Assembly: GCF_014170335.1 (NCBI RefSeq)
Contig: NZ_LZZS01000033.1
Coordinates: 124,001 to 188,000 of the forward strand
Reading direction: 5' to 3'
Source: Achromobacter sp. UMC46
GTDB taxonomy: Bacteria; Pseudomonadota; Gammaproteobacteria; Burkholderiales; Burkholderiaceae_B
DNA length: 64,000 nucleotides
A program made the position numbers and the translations under genes. Under the pieces are notes generated by a model that saw only the letters and a program-made list of their open reading frames with translations, made no database searches and had not been told where the DNA came from. This document shows, piece after piece, positions 44,793 through 52,500 of the stretch (the first letter of the stretch is position 1; the number at the start of each line of letters is the position of its first letter).

Positions 44793-45707
44793 ATGAGAAA
44801 CGGCATTCCCAATCTGAGCGCGCTGCAGGCGTTCGAAGCATCGGCCCGGCTGGGCAGCTTTTCCCGTGCGGCCGAGGAACTGTCCCTGACGCACAGCGCC
44901 GTCTACCGGCAGGTGGCCAGCCTGGAATCCCGCCTGGGGGTGCAGCTGTTCACCCGGGTAAGGCGGCGGATCGTGCTGACCGACCACGGGGCGGAATACG
45001 CCGGCCGGATCCGTCACCATCTGGACCAGATCGAAAAGGACACCTTCGGCCTGGTCAGCCGCACCGGCATGGGTCGCAGCATCCATATCGCGGTGGTGCC
45101 GACCTTGGCCACCACGTGGCTGATCCCGCGGCTGGCGGATTTCCAGCGGGAGCACGCGGACATCACCGTCAGCCTGTCGGTTCGCACCTTGCCGTTCCAG
45201 TTCAAGGACCAGCCCTTCGACGGCGCGCTCTACCATGGCGACGGGCTGTGGCCGGGCACCCAAGGCGTGTTGCTGTTTCCCGAACGCGAACTGGTGCCGG
45301 TGTGCGCGCCCGAGCTGGCGGCCCGGGCGGCCCAGGCGGCCGACACGGGCGTCAGCGCGCTGGCCGGCATGACCCACCTGCATCTGGCGTCGCGGCCAGA
45401 CGCCTGGCGCCAGTGGTATGGCGCCAACAATCATCTATATGGTCCGCAGGCGGCGGGCGGGCCCCGCTATGAACTCTTCACCATGGTGATGGCGGCGGTG
45501 CAGGCCGGGCTGGGGGTCGGCCTGATGCCGCGCTTCCTGGCGCAGCCGGCGCTGGACCAGGGCACGCTGAAGATGCCCGTGCCGCAGTCGCTGACGGTCA
45601 CCCAGGGCTATTACTTCGGCTATCCGCAGCGCAGCGAACGTTCCGATGCGCTCAAGCTCTTCGAAAGCTGGTTGAAGTCCGCCGCCGCGGGCGTCGGGGA
45701 AAGGTGA
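44793..45707 (+). CDS. LysR-family regulator, GcvA-like
   Basis: A 304-residue LysR regulator with the amino-terminal helix-turn-helix (residues about 6-65: ALQAFEASARLGSFSRAAEELSLT-type helices, split here by family variation, then SAVYRQVASLESRLGVQLF) and a periplasmic-binding-like effector domain. The subgroup resembles GcvA. It is divergent from the TPP enzyme gene, with a dyad between, so control of that enzyme is likely. It overlaps the region before xerD, whose ATG lies five bases after its stop. Confidence 0.9.
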   Translation: MRNGIPNLSALQAFEASARLGSFSRAAEELSLTHSAVYRQVASLESRLGVQLFTRVRRRIVLTDHGAEYAGRIRHHLDQIEKDTFGLVSRTGMGRSIHIAVVPTLATTWLIPRLADFQREHADITVSLSVRTLPFQFKDQPFDGALYHGDGLWPGTQGVLLFPERELVPVCAPELAARAAQAADTGVSALAGMTHLHLASRPDAWRQWYGANNHLYGPQAAGGPRYELFTMVMAAVQAGLGVGLMPRFLAQPALDQGTLKMPVPQSLTVTQGYYFGYPQRSERSDALKLFESWLKSAAAGVGER

Positions 45708-45712
45708 ACCGC

Positions 45713-46696
45713 ATGGCAGACCCCCGCCCGCCGCTGGCTTCCCAAGCCGATATCGACGCTTTCATCGACGCCGTCTGGCTGGAGGACGGCCTGTCGGCGA
45801 ACACGCTGGCCGCCTATCGCCGCGACTTGACCGGCTTCGCGCGCTGGCTGGAAGACCCGGATGCCTACGCCCGCGAAATGGCCGACCGCTACGGCGACGC
45901 CGCCCACGCCCACGCGCTGCCCGCCGGTCCGGCCAAGCCCTTGACCGAGGCGCAGAAGGCCGACATCGAAGCCTGGTTCGCGTTCCGCCACGAAGAAACC
46001 CGCGCCACCACGGCCAACCGCCGGCTGGCCGCGCTGCGCCGCTTCTACGCCTGGGCCCTGCGCGAACATCGCGCCGAACGCGACCCCTGCCTGACGCTCA
46101 TCGCCGCCAAGCAGCCCCCGCGCCTGCCCAAGACCCTGTCCGAGCAGCAGGTGGACGCCCTGCTGCGGGCGCCCGACCTGGGCCAGCCGCGCGGCCTGCG
46201 CGACCGGGCCATGCTGGAAACGCTATACGCCACCGGTCTGCGCGTGTCGGAACTGGTGGGCGTGCGGGCGCTGGACGTCAGCCTGAACGAAGGCGTGGTG
46301 CGCGTGGTGCTGGGCAAGGGCGGCAAGGACCGGCTGGTGCCGTTGGGCGCCGAAGCTGCGCACTGGATCGACCAGTATCTGAAGACCGCCCGCCCCGAAT
46401 TGGCGGCGGGGCGCCAAAGCGACGCGCTGTTCATCACCGGCCGGGCGGAAGCCATGTCGCGCCAGGCTTTCTGGCAGTTGGTGAAGAAATACGCGTTGCT
46501 GGCCGACGTTCATGCGCCGCTGTCGCCGCACGTGCTGCGCCACGCGTTCGCCACGCACCTGCTGAACCACGGCGCCGACCTGCGCGTGGTGCAGATGCTG
46601 CTGGGCCATGCCGATATCTCCACCACGCAGATCTACACCCACGTGGCGCGCGAACGCCTGAAGGCGCTGCACGCGGCGCATCACCCGCGCGGCTAG
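45713..46696 (+). CDS. xerD: Site-specific tyrosine recombinase XerD
   Basis: XerD resolves chromosome dimers at dif with XerC. The 327-residue protein has the full catalytic set: Arg in ATGLRVSELVG, Lys in GKGGKDRLVP, HVLRHAFATHLL, LGHADISTTQIY with the nucleophile Tyr near residue 308. It is about 30 residues longer than E. coli XerD because of an Ala/Asp-rich insertion in the amino-terminal core-binding domain (about residues 45-75). An overlapping GTG three codons upstream is possible, but the ATG has better spacing from GGGGAAAGG. It is a housekeeping enzyme and not a mobile-element integrase. Confidence 0.94.
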   Translation: MADPRPPLASQADIDAFIDAVWLEDGLSANTLAAYRRDLTGFARWLEDPDAYAREMADRYGDAAHAHALPAGPAKPLTEAQKADIEAWFAFRHEETRATTANRRLAALRRFYAWALREHRAERDPCLTLIAAKQPPRLPKTLSEQQVDALLRAPDLGQPRGLRDRAMLETLYATGLRVSELVGVRALDVSLNEGVVRVVLGKGGKDRLVPLGAEAAHWIDQYLKTARPELAAGRQSDALFITGRAEAMSRQAFWQLVKKYALLADVHAPLSPHVLRHAFATHLLNHGADLRVVQMLLGHADISTTQIYTHVARERLKALHAAHHPRG

Positions 46697-46754
46697 CGCC
46701 CCTGCCTTACACTTTTCGTTTTTCCGATTCCGCTTTCCCGATTCACGCCGACCC

Positions 46755-47243
46755 ATGAGCAAAGCCCGCCACGTTTCTGAAACGCCCGCCACCCAGTTCC
46801 TGAAGCAGAGCAAGGTAGCCTATACGGAACACACCTACGACTACGTGGACCACGGCGGCGCCGGCGAAGCGGCGCGCCAGCTGGGCCTGGACCCGCACGC
46901 GGTGGTCAAGACGCTGGTGATGGAAGACGAATCCGCCAAGCCGCTGATCGTCGTCATGCACGGCGACCGCGAGGTCTCCACCAAGAACCTGGCGCGCCAG
47001 GCGGGCCTGAAAAAGGTCGAGCCGTGCAAGCCCGAGGTCGCGCAACGGCATTCCGGCTATCAGGTGGGCGGCACGTCCCCGTTCGGCACGCGCAAGAAGA
47101 TGCCGGTGTGGGTCGAGGCCGAGATGCTGGACTACCCCGTCGTGTACATCAACGGCGGGCGGCGCGGCTATCTGATCGGCATCGACCCCAAGGTGCTGGT
47201 GACGCTGCTGGGCGCAAAGGGCGTATCCGTCGCGCTGGAATAG
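46755..47243 (+). CDS. ybaK: YbaK-type Cys-tRNA(Pro) deacylase
   Basis: This 162-residue editing enzyme clears cysteine wrongly attached to tRNA(Pro). It has the YbaK/EbsC fold with the conserved VVKTLVMEDE near residue 50, the functional Lys in that segment, GYQVGGTSPFGTRKKMPVWVE near residue 97 and NGGRRGYLIGIDP near the end. Length and motifs match the E. coli protein (159 residues). It stands 58 bases after xerD and may be read from the same promoter. Confidence 0.94.
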   Translation: MSKARHVSETPATQFLKQSKVAYTEHTYDYVDHGGAGEAARQLGLDPHAVVKTLVMEDESAKPLIVVMHGDREVSTKNLARQAGLKKVEPCKPEVAQRHSGYQVGGTSPFGTRKKMPVWVEAEMLDYPVVYINGGRRGYLIGIDPKVLVTLLGAKGVSVALE

Positions 47244-47380
47244 GCGGAGCGCGTTCCAAGCGCGGTATTCCCATACCACCCGCCTGATTTCCGTCGGGGG
47301 CACAATGGGGCAGAACATCAAGAACCGGAGCCCGGCCTGTCGGGCGCGCAACCGGCTGCCCCCATCCCTAGGAGACAATC

Positions 47381-47959
47381 ATGAGCAAAAGACTGTTGAT
47401 GCTGGTCGGCGACTACGCCGAAGACTACGAGACCATGGTGCCGTTCCAGACGCTGCTGGCGGTGGGGCACACGGTGCACGCGGTCTGCCCGGACAAGAAA
47501 GCCGGCGACACCATCGCGACCGCGATCCACGATTTCGAGGGCGCGCAGACCTACAGCGAAAAACGCGGTCACAATTTTGCGCTGAATTTCGACTTCGACC
47601 GCGTCGAGCCGTCGTCGTACGACGGCCTGGTGATCCCCGGCGGACGCGCGCCGGAATACCTACGGTTGAATGAAAAGGTGCTGGATATCGTGCGCAGCTT
47701 CGATCAGGCGGGCAAGCCGATCGCCGCGGTATGCCATGGCGCGCAGTTGCTGGCCGCGGCCGGCATCCTGAAGGGCCGCACGTGCTCGGCGTATCCCGCC
47801 TGCGCGCCGGAAGTGCGCTTGGCCGGCGGCACGTACGCCGAAATCGGCATCGACCAGGCCTACACCGACGGCAATCTGGTGACGGCGCCGGCATGGCCCG
47901 CCCATCCGGCCTGGCTGTCGCAGTTCCTGGCCGTGCTGGGCACGAAGATCACGCACTGA
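47381..47959 (+). CDS. DJ-1/PfpI family protein
   Basis: A 192-residue class I glutamine amidotransferase-like protein of the DJ-1/PfpI superfamily. The nucleophile elbow AVCHGAQLL places the Cys near residue 114, with the conserved Glu in [10 protein letters not shown] near residue 15 and GGRAPEYLR. Members act as deglycases, peptidases or stress proteins; the exact activity here is unknown. It is monocistronic, with AGGAGA before the ATG, and shares a hairpin with the convergent alcohol dehydrogenase gene. Confidence 0.9.
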   Translation: MSKRLLMLVGDYAEDYETMVPFQTLLAVGHTVHAVCPDKKAGDTIATAIHDFEGAQTYSEKRGHNFALNFDFDRVEPSSYDGLVIPGGRAPEYLRLNEKVLDIVRSFDQAGKPIAAVCHGAQLLAAAGILKGRTCSAYPACAPEVRLAGGTYAEIGIDQAYTDGNLVTAPAWPAHPAWLSQFLAVLGTKITH

Positions 47960-47990
47960 CTTACCCGCATTCAACGGGCGTGAATGGCAG

Positions 47991-48025
47991 AAGGCGCCTG
48001 GGGCGGTATGCGTCCCAGGCGCCTT
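47991..48025. terminator. Long hairpin between convergent genes
   Basis: AAGGCGCCTGGG and its exact complement enclose an 11-base loop. There is little T after it, but its place between two convergent genes suits a bidirectional terminator. Confidence 0.6.
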
Positions 48026-48061
48026 GCCGTTGTGCGGCGCGCCTGTTGGTCAGGTGAAAGG

Positions 48062-49087
48062 TCAGGCGAAATCGAGCACGATGCGGCCTTCGATCAGGCC
48101 CTTCTTCATGCGGTCGAACACGCTGTTGATGTTCTCCAGGCTTTCCGTGGCGACGGTGGCGTGCACCTTGCCTTCTTCCGCGAACTGCAAAGACTCCTGC
48201 AAGTCCAGCCGCGACCCCACAATGGAACCGCGCACGGTGACGCCGTTCAGCACCATGTCGAAGATCGACAGGGGGAATTCGCCCGGCGGCAAGCCGTTCA
48301 GCGCCACGGTGCCGCCGCGGCGCACCATGCCCAGCGCCTGCTCGAAGGCCTTGGGCGATACGGCCGTGATCAGGGCGCCATGGGCGCCGCCGATTTCGCG
48401 CTTCAGGTACGCGGCGGGGTCTGTGGTCTTGGCGTTGACGGTCACTTCCGCGCCCAGGCGGCGGGCGAAGTCCAGCTTGGCGTCGTCGATGTCGACCGCG
48501 GCCACGTTCAGGCCCATCGCCTTGGCATACTGCACGGCCATGTGGCCCAGCCCGCCGATGCCCGAAATCACCACCCAATTGCCCGGGCGCGTGTCGGTCA
48601 TCTTCAGGCCCTTGTAGACGGTGACGCCCGCGCACAGCACGGGGGCGATGTCCACGAACCCCACGTTCTTCGGCAACAGGCCGACGTAATCGGCGGCGGC
48701 CAGCGCGTACTCGGCAAAGCCGCCGTTCACCGAGTAGCCCGCGTTCTGCTGCTGCTCGCACAGGGTTTCCCAGCCGCCCAGGCAGTGTTCGCAATGGCCG
48801 CAGGCGGAGTACAGCCAGGGGATGCCGACGCGGTCGCCTTCCTTCACGTGAGTAACGCCGGCGCCCACCGCCACTACATAGCCGACGCCTTCGTGGCCCG
48901 GAATGAACGGTGGATTGGGTTTGACGGGCCAGTCGCCTTCCACGGCGTGCAGATCGGTGTGGCACACGCCGCAAGCCTCGATCTTCACCAGCAGTTCACC
49001 CGGACCGGGGCGGGGTACCGCGACTTCTTCGATTACCAGCGGTTGGCCGAATGCTCGTGCAACTGCGGCCTTCATGGTCTTGTTCAT
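48062..49087 (-). CDS. adhP: Zinc-dependent alcohol dehydrogenase (AdhP-like)
   Basis: A 341-residue medium-chain NAD-dependent alcohol dehydrogenase. The catalytic zinc ligands are in [10 protein letters not shown] near residue 41 and GHEGVG near residue 66; the structural zinc cysteines are in the [15 protein letters not shown] stretch near residue 98. The cofactor motif [17 protein letters not shown] is near residue 175, followed by VDIDD typical for NAD preference. It closely resembles propanol-preferring AdhP. The start [14 protein letters not shown] has AGGTAG before it; a longer frame adds no conserved sequence. Confidence 0.93.
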   Translation of the reverse strand: MNKTMKAAVARAFGQPLVIEEVAVPRPGPGELLVKIEACGVCHTDLHAVEGDWPVKPNPPFIPGHEGVGYVVAVGAGVTHVKEGDRVGIPWLYSACGHCEHCLGGWETLCEQQQNAGYSVNGGFAEYALAAADYVGLLPKNVGFVDIAPVLCAGVTVYKGLKMTDTRPGNWVVISGIGGLGHMAVQYAKAMGLNVAAVDIDDAKLDFARRLGAEVTVNAKTTDPAAYLKREIGGAHGALITAVSPKAFEQALGMVRRGGTVALNGLPPGEFPLSIFDMVLNGVTVRGSIVGSRLDLQESLQFAEEGKVHATVATESLENINSVFDRMKKGLIEGRIVLDFA

Positions 49088-49380
49088 CACTACCTCCGAA
49101 GTCAGATCAGTTTCACCATGCTCGAACGCGTGCGCATTCGGCACCATGATTTATATCAATCGGGGCGGCTTGAGCCGACGGCGGGAAATGTGTGGTTGCA
49201 GAATGACGGGCGCCGATCGGTCCCTGGCGGTCTCAACTCGCGGCCTCAACCCGGCCTCAACCCGGCGGCGTAGGGCGCGTCCGGGCCGTCTGGCGTCTTG
49301 CGGGCGGCGCGCCAAACGTCGTACAGTGACCCTGGCGTGCCTGCCCAGGCGGACGCCTTGCCCTTGGCACCGGAGCTCCC

Positions 49381-49770
49381 ATGTGTGAAATCTTCATCCG
49401 CGCGAGCGAGCAGTCCTACGCGCCCGATACCCGTTCGTTGCGTTTGCATGGCGTGGCGACCAGCTTGCGGCTGGAGCAGCTGTTCTGGCAGGTGCTGGAA
49501 GAAATCGCTGGCCGCGACGGCATGCGCGTCACGCAACTGATCGAACGCCTGTACGACGAGCTCATCGAATATCGCGGCGAGGCCGCCAACTTCACGTCGT
49601 TCCTGCGCGTGTGCTGTCTGCGCTATCAACTGCTGCAGGCCGAAGGCCGGATTCCGCGGGATGCCGCGGTGCCGATCCGCTCGCTGAATCCGCAAACCGT
49701 GCTGGAAGGGCTGCCCGCGTCGCTGTACGACGCCAAACCGCTGCGCGCGAAGCGGCCGGTCGCGGCCTAG
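49381..49770 (+). CDS. Ribbon-helix-helix domain protein
   Basis: A 129-residue protein with a ribbon-helix-helix DNA-binding domain of the RHH_4 type: the strand TRSLRLHGVATSLRLEQLFW, then helices around LEEIAGRDGMRVTQLIERLYDEL and NFTSFLRVCCLRYQLL. Such proteins are small dimeric regulators, although some copies are mislabelled as aryl-sulfate sulfotransferases in databases. No toxin gene adjoins, so an antitoxin role is not supported. The carboxy-terminal 40 residues are not conserved. It ends at a strong terminator. Confidence 0.82.
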   Translation: MCEIFIRASEQSYAPDTRSLRLHGVATSLRLEQLFWQVLEEIAGRDGMRVTQLIERLYDELIEYRGEAANFTSFLRVCCLRYQLLQAEGRIPRDAAVPIRSLNPQTVLEGLPASLYDAKPLRAKRPVAA

Positions 49771-49778
49771 CGCCAGAC

Positions 49779-49811
49779 AAAAAAAGGCCCGATCGGATCG
49801 GGCCTTTTTTC
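49779..49811. terminator. Bidirectional intrinsic terminator
   Basis: GGCCCGAT, three-base loop, ATCGGGCC, flanked by seven A and six T, between two convergent genes. Confidence 0.9.
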
Positions 49812-49831
49812 ATTGCCGGGGTGCGGGCCGT

Positions 49832-51046
49832 TCAGCCGCCCGGCTGAATCGAGGCCAGCGCCACTTCGCTCTGCACGATGCGGCGGATGCGCACGGCATC
49901 ACCGATGCGCGACAGCTTGCCTTGCGAATCCAGCAGCACGATGGCCAGGTCGCGGCCATTGATGCGGGCCAGCATCACCAGGCATTCGCCGGCTTCGTTG
50001 ATGTAGCCGGTCTTGGACACCTTGATGTCCCAGTCTGGCTTGCGCACCAGCAGATTGGTGTTGCGGAAGGTCTGCGTGCGGTTGTTGATTTCAACGTCGT
50101 ACTCGGTGTCGGTCGAGTAGCGGTGGATCAGCGGACGCTGCGAGGCCGCGCGCAGCAGGCGGGCCAGATCATGCGGCGACGACACGTTGTTGCTGGACAG
50201 GCCCGTCGGTTCGATGAAGTGCGTGCTGCTCATGCCCAGCGACAGCGCCTTGGCGTTCATGGCGGCCACGAAAGCCGGCAGGCCGCCGGGATAGTGGCGG
50301 CCCAGCGCGTTGGCGGCGCGGTTCTCGGAAGACATCAGCGCCAGGTGCAGCATGTCCCCGCGCGACAGCTTGGTGCCCACGCGCAGGCGTGACGTGGTGT
50401 GCTTGAGGCCGTCGACGTCGTCGTCGGTGATCTCCAGCATCTCGTCCATTGGCAGGTTGGCGTCCACCACGACGACCGCGGTCATCAGCTTCGAAATGGA
50501 AGCGATGGGGCGCACGACATTCTCATTCTTGGCAAACAGGACGGTCGACGTCTCCAGGTCTTGCACATAAGCGGTGCTGGAACGCAGCGCGGCGGCTTCG
50601 GCGCGCACGGACACGGCGGGCGGCGGCATGGCGGCCGAGGCCGCTGCGGCGGTGCGCTGCCCGCGCGAAGGCTTCGGCGTGCCGTTCTTGCCGGCTGCGG
50701 CGCCCTTCTTGGGCGGCGTGCCCTTGGCGGCCACCTGCTTGCCGCCCTTGGGCGGCGCCTTTTTGGCAGTGGACGACGATTTGGGCGGAGCTTTCTTGGC
50801 CGTGGCCGGGGCGGCTTTCTTGGCGGCCGGTGCGGCCTGCTTGCCTGCGGCGGCCTTGCCCGAACCGGATTTCGCGGCGGGCGGCTTTTTAGCTTGTTGC
50901 GCCTTGCAGGCCGCCGATTTGGCGTTCGTCTTGCAAGGGTCGGAATTCTTCGCGGCCAGCGCGGCCGGGGGGAGGAGGAGCGCGCACATCGCCAGCGCCG
51001 CCGGCGCTACCGCGTTCGCAATTGCACGTTTCCAGGTAAATGCCAT
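49832..51046 (-). CDS. pbpG: PBP7-like D-alanyl-D-alanine endopeptidase with Lys-rich linker
   Basis: A periplasmic serine peptidase of family S11 that cuts peptidoglycan cross-links. The signal peptide ends after ALA at residue 31. A 110-residue low-complexity stretch (about residues 32-140), made mostly of Lys, Ala, Pro and Gly in histone H1-like AAKK/APPK repeats, separates it from the catalytic domain. The active site is complete: SISK at residues 183-186, SEN near residue 247, and KTG in IKVSKTGYINEAG. The total of 404 residues exceeds E. coli PBP7 (about 310) by the length of the linker, which could bind polyanionic cell-wall polymers. Confidence 0.92.
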   Translation of the reverse strand: MAFTWKRAIANAVAPAALAMCALLLPPAALAAKNSDPCKTNAKSAACKAQQAKKPPAAKSGSGKAAAGKQAAPAAKKAAPATAKKAPPKSSSTAKKAPPKGGKQVAAKGTPPKKGAAAGKNGTPKPSRGQRTAAAASAAMPPPAVSVRAEAAALRSSTAYVQDLETSTVLFAKNENVVRPIASISKLMTAVVVVDANLPMDEMLEITDDDVDGLKHTTSRLRVGTKLSRGDMLHLALMSSENRAANALGRHYPGGLPAFVAAMNAKALSLGMSSTHFIEPTGLSSNNVSSPHDLARLLRAASQRPLIHRYSTDTEYDVEINNRTQTFRNTNLLVRKPDWDIKVSKTGYINEAGECLVMLARINGRDLAIVLLDSQGKLSRIGDAVRIRRIVQSEVALASIQPGG

Positions 51047-51358
51047 GGTTTGAGCAGGCTTGTCAGTCTGTGAAGAAGTATTTCTAACCCCGGCGTATCG
51101 TCGGTTCAGAAAAAATCCAGAGGAATTAGGGGCTTACGCGTCGAATTTAAACAGCACATCAAGTTGCGCGCAAGACGATTCGCTATCATCGCTGAAAAAA
51201 ATATTGGTGACGTATTGACGTCGATTCAATTCGTCACAAGACGCGACGTGAGAAGCTAACGGCGCAAGGCGCGTGAGCGTAGCCCGGATTAACCCTCATC
51301 TGGCTGAACGTGCGGTATTTCGGGGGGAGGGGCGCGGCGTCGGAACCGAGGCCAGAGG
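51047..51358. other. Noncoding region before pbpG and next to tRNA-Arg
   Basis: This 312-base stretch is AT-richer than its surroundings and holds no credible gene on either strand. It should carry the pbpG promoter; one weak candidate is given separately. I saw no integrase remnant or attachment-site repeat beside the tRNA gene. Confidence 0.6.
51145..51173 (-). promoter_or_regulatory. Weak candidate promoter for pbpG
   Basis: On the minus strand TTGCGC and TTAAAT are spaced by 17 bases, about 100 bases before the pbpG start. The hexamers match only three and four of six consensus bases. Confidence 0.25.
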
Positions 51359-51433
51359 TGGCCTCGCCGGGTGGAATCGAACCACCAATTGACCCTTAGG
51401 AGGGGCCGGTTATATCCATTTAACTACGGCGAG
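51359..51433 (-). tRNA. tRNA-Arg(CCU)
   Basis: The minus strand folds into a full cloverleaf. The acceptor stem is CTCGCCG with CGGCGAG, the D stem GTTA with TAAC, the anticodon stem GGCCC with GGGTC (one G-T pair), the loop CTCCTAA with anticodon CCT, a four-base variable loop, and the T arm GGTGG TTCGATT CCACC. The discriminator is G and the terminal CCA is encoded (75 bases with CCA). It reads the AGG codon. No integrase or duplicated 3' end was seen nearby. Confidence 0.93.
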
Positions 51434-51664
51434 ACGGTCAAAACTTGGGTGTTGAAGCGATCGCGCAGAGGCGAATTTCTTCTCTAGTGCCTTGATATTG
51501 CAGGAAAACACCCGGGCGGAGTGTATCACTAATCAAGGCAAATCCAGGTCGCTGACAGGGCGCAAGTCTAGCAGAGGCGCCGGGGCTTGCGCCCGATGCG
51601 ATGAATCCGCCGGCGCCGACGCTCCCTGGCTGCATCCGACTCCGTGAACTCGCTCCTGAAAAAA
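51434..51664. other. Noncoding region upstream of tRNA-Arg and the acyl-CoA operon
   Basis: No gene is supported here on either strand. It should contain the leftward tRNA promoter; no convincing -35/-10 pair was found. The MarR-type palindrome begins at its right edge. Confidence 0.5.
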
Positions 51665-51684
51665 TAGTGGATTAAATCAACTAT
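51664..51684. promoter_or_regulatory. MarR-type palindrome, copy 1 (before the hydratase-ligase-lyase operon)
   Basis: ATAGTGGATTAAATCAACTAT is a 21-base palindrome around a central A with one mismatched pair. It lies 46 bases before the first crotonase gene. Two related copies precede the two other transcription units of the cluster. Confidence 0.65.
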
Positions 51685-51729
51685 ATGCCGTAAAGTCGAT
51701 TTCAAGACCTAGAACATCCAGGAGCAGGC

Positions 51730-52500
51730 ATGACCCCGACTTTTCACACGATCTTGCTGGACGTGCAGGACCGTGTCGCCACGGTGACGTTGAATCGACC
51801 CGACAGCCGCAATGCGCTGAATTCCCAGATGTGCGCCGAATTGGTGCAGGCCATGGCTTTGCTGGCCCTGGACTCCGGCGTGCATGTGGTGCTGATCCGG
51901 GCTGCCGGGGCGGCGTTCTGCGCCGGCGCGGACTTGAAAGAACGCAAGACCATGAGCACCTCCGAGATGACGGCAAGACGCGTGCAGGGTTTCGCCGCTT
52001 ACGGCGCCATCGAGCGCATGCCGCAACCGGTGATCGCCGTGGTGCAGGGGCCGGCGTTCGGATCGGGCTGCGAAATCGCGGCGGCGTGCGATTTCGTGCT
52101 GGCCTCGTCCGACGCGATCTTCTGCTATCCCGAAGTGGGGTGGGGCACTGTCGGCGCCACGCAGCGGCTGCCGCGCATTGCGGGTGCGCGCAAGGCCAAA
52201 GAGCTGCTGTTCACGGGCCGCCGTTTCGATGCGGCCGAGGCTTGCGAGATCGGCCTGGTGAATCAGGTGCATGCGCCGGACGCGTTGCCGTCCGTGGCGC
52301 TGGAAATGGCCACGAAGATCGCCGGCGCGTCGCCGTTGACGGTCCGGTTGACCAAACGCAGCATCGACCAGGGCTTGGCCACCACGCGCGAAGGCGCCAT
52401 GGCGATCGAGTTGCTGGCCATCGAAGAAAACTTGCGCGGCACCGACTGGCGGCAGGCGATCGCCGGGTTCGGCGCGCCGGAGCAAGGGGGCCGCGCATGA
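51730..52500 (+). CDS. Enoyl-CoA hydratase/isomerase family protein (copy 1)
   Basis: A 256-residue crotonase with the CoA-binding loop AFCAGADLKER near residue 63. Both catalytic glutamates of true hydratases are present: one in GSGCEIAAACDF near residue 115 and one in YPEVGWGTVG near residue 136. It is the first gene of an operon with an acyl-CoA ligase and an HMG-CoA-lyase-like enzyme; its end overlaps the ligase start by four bases. A hydration of a 2-enoyl-CoA ahead of the lyase step is a reasonable inference. The palindrome just upstream suggests MarR control. Confidence 0.9.
   Translation: MTPTFHTILLDVQDRVATVTLNRPDSRNALNSQMCAELVQAMALLALDSGVHVVLIRAAGAAFCAGADLKERKTMSTSEMTARRVQGFAAYGAIERMPQPVIAVVQGPAFGSGCEIAAACDFVLASSDAIFCYPEVGWGTVGATQRLPRIAGARKAKELLFTGRRFDAAEACEIGLVNQVHAPDALPSVALEMATKIAGASPLTVRLTKRSIDQGLATTREGAMAIELLAIEENLRGTDWRQAIAGFGAPEQGGRA

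Noticed and set aside
45713..46696. Tyrosine recombinase as a sign of a mobile element
   Set aside because: All motifs are those of housekeeping XerD, with no attachment sites, no other phage or transposon genes and no change in base composition around it.
49381..49770. Ribbon-helix-helix protein as an antitoxin
   Set aside because: There is no adjacent small toxin-like gene; a terminator follows directly and the next gene is a convergent peptidase.
51359..51433. tRNA-Arg as an integration site of a genomic island
   Set aside because: No integrase gene, no duplicated tRNA 3' end and no composition break are visible on either side in this window.
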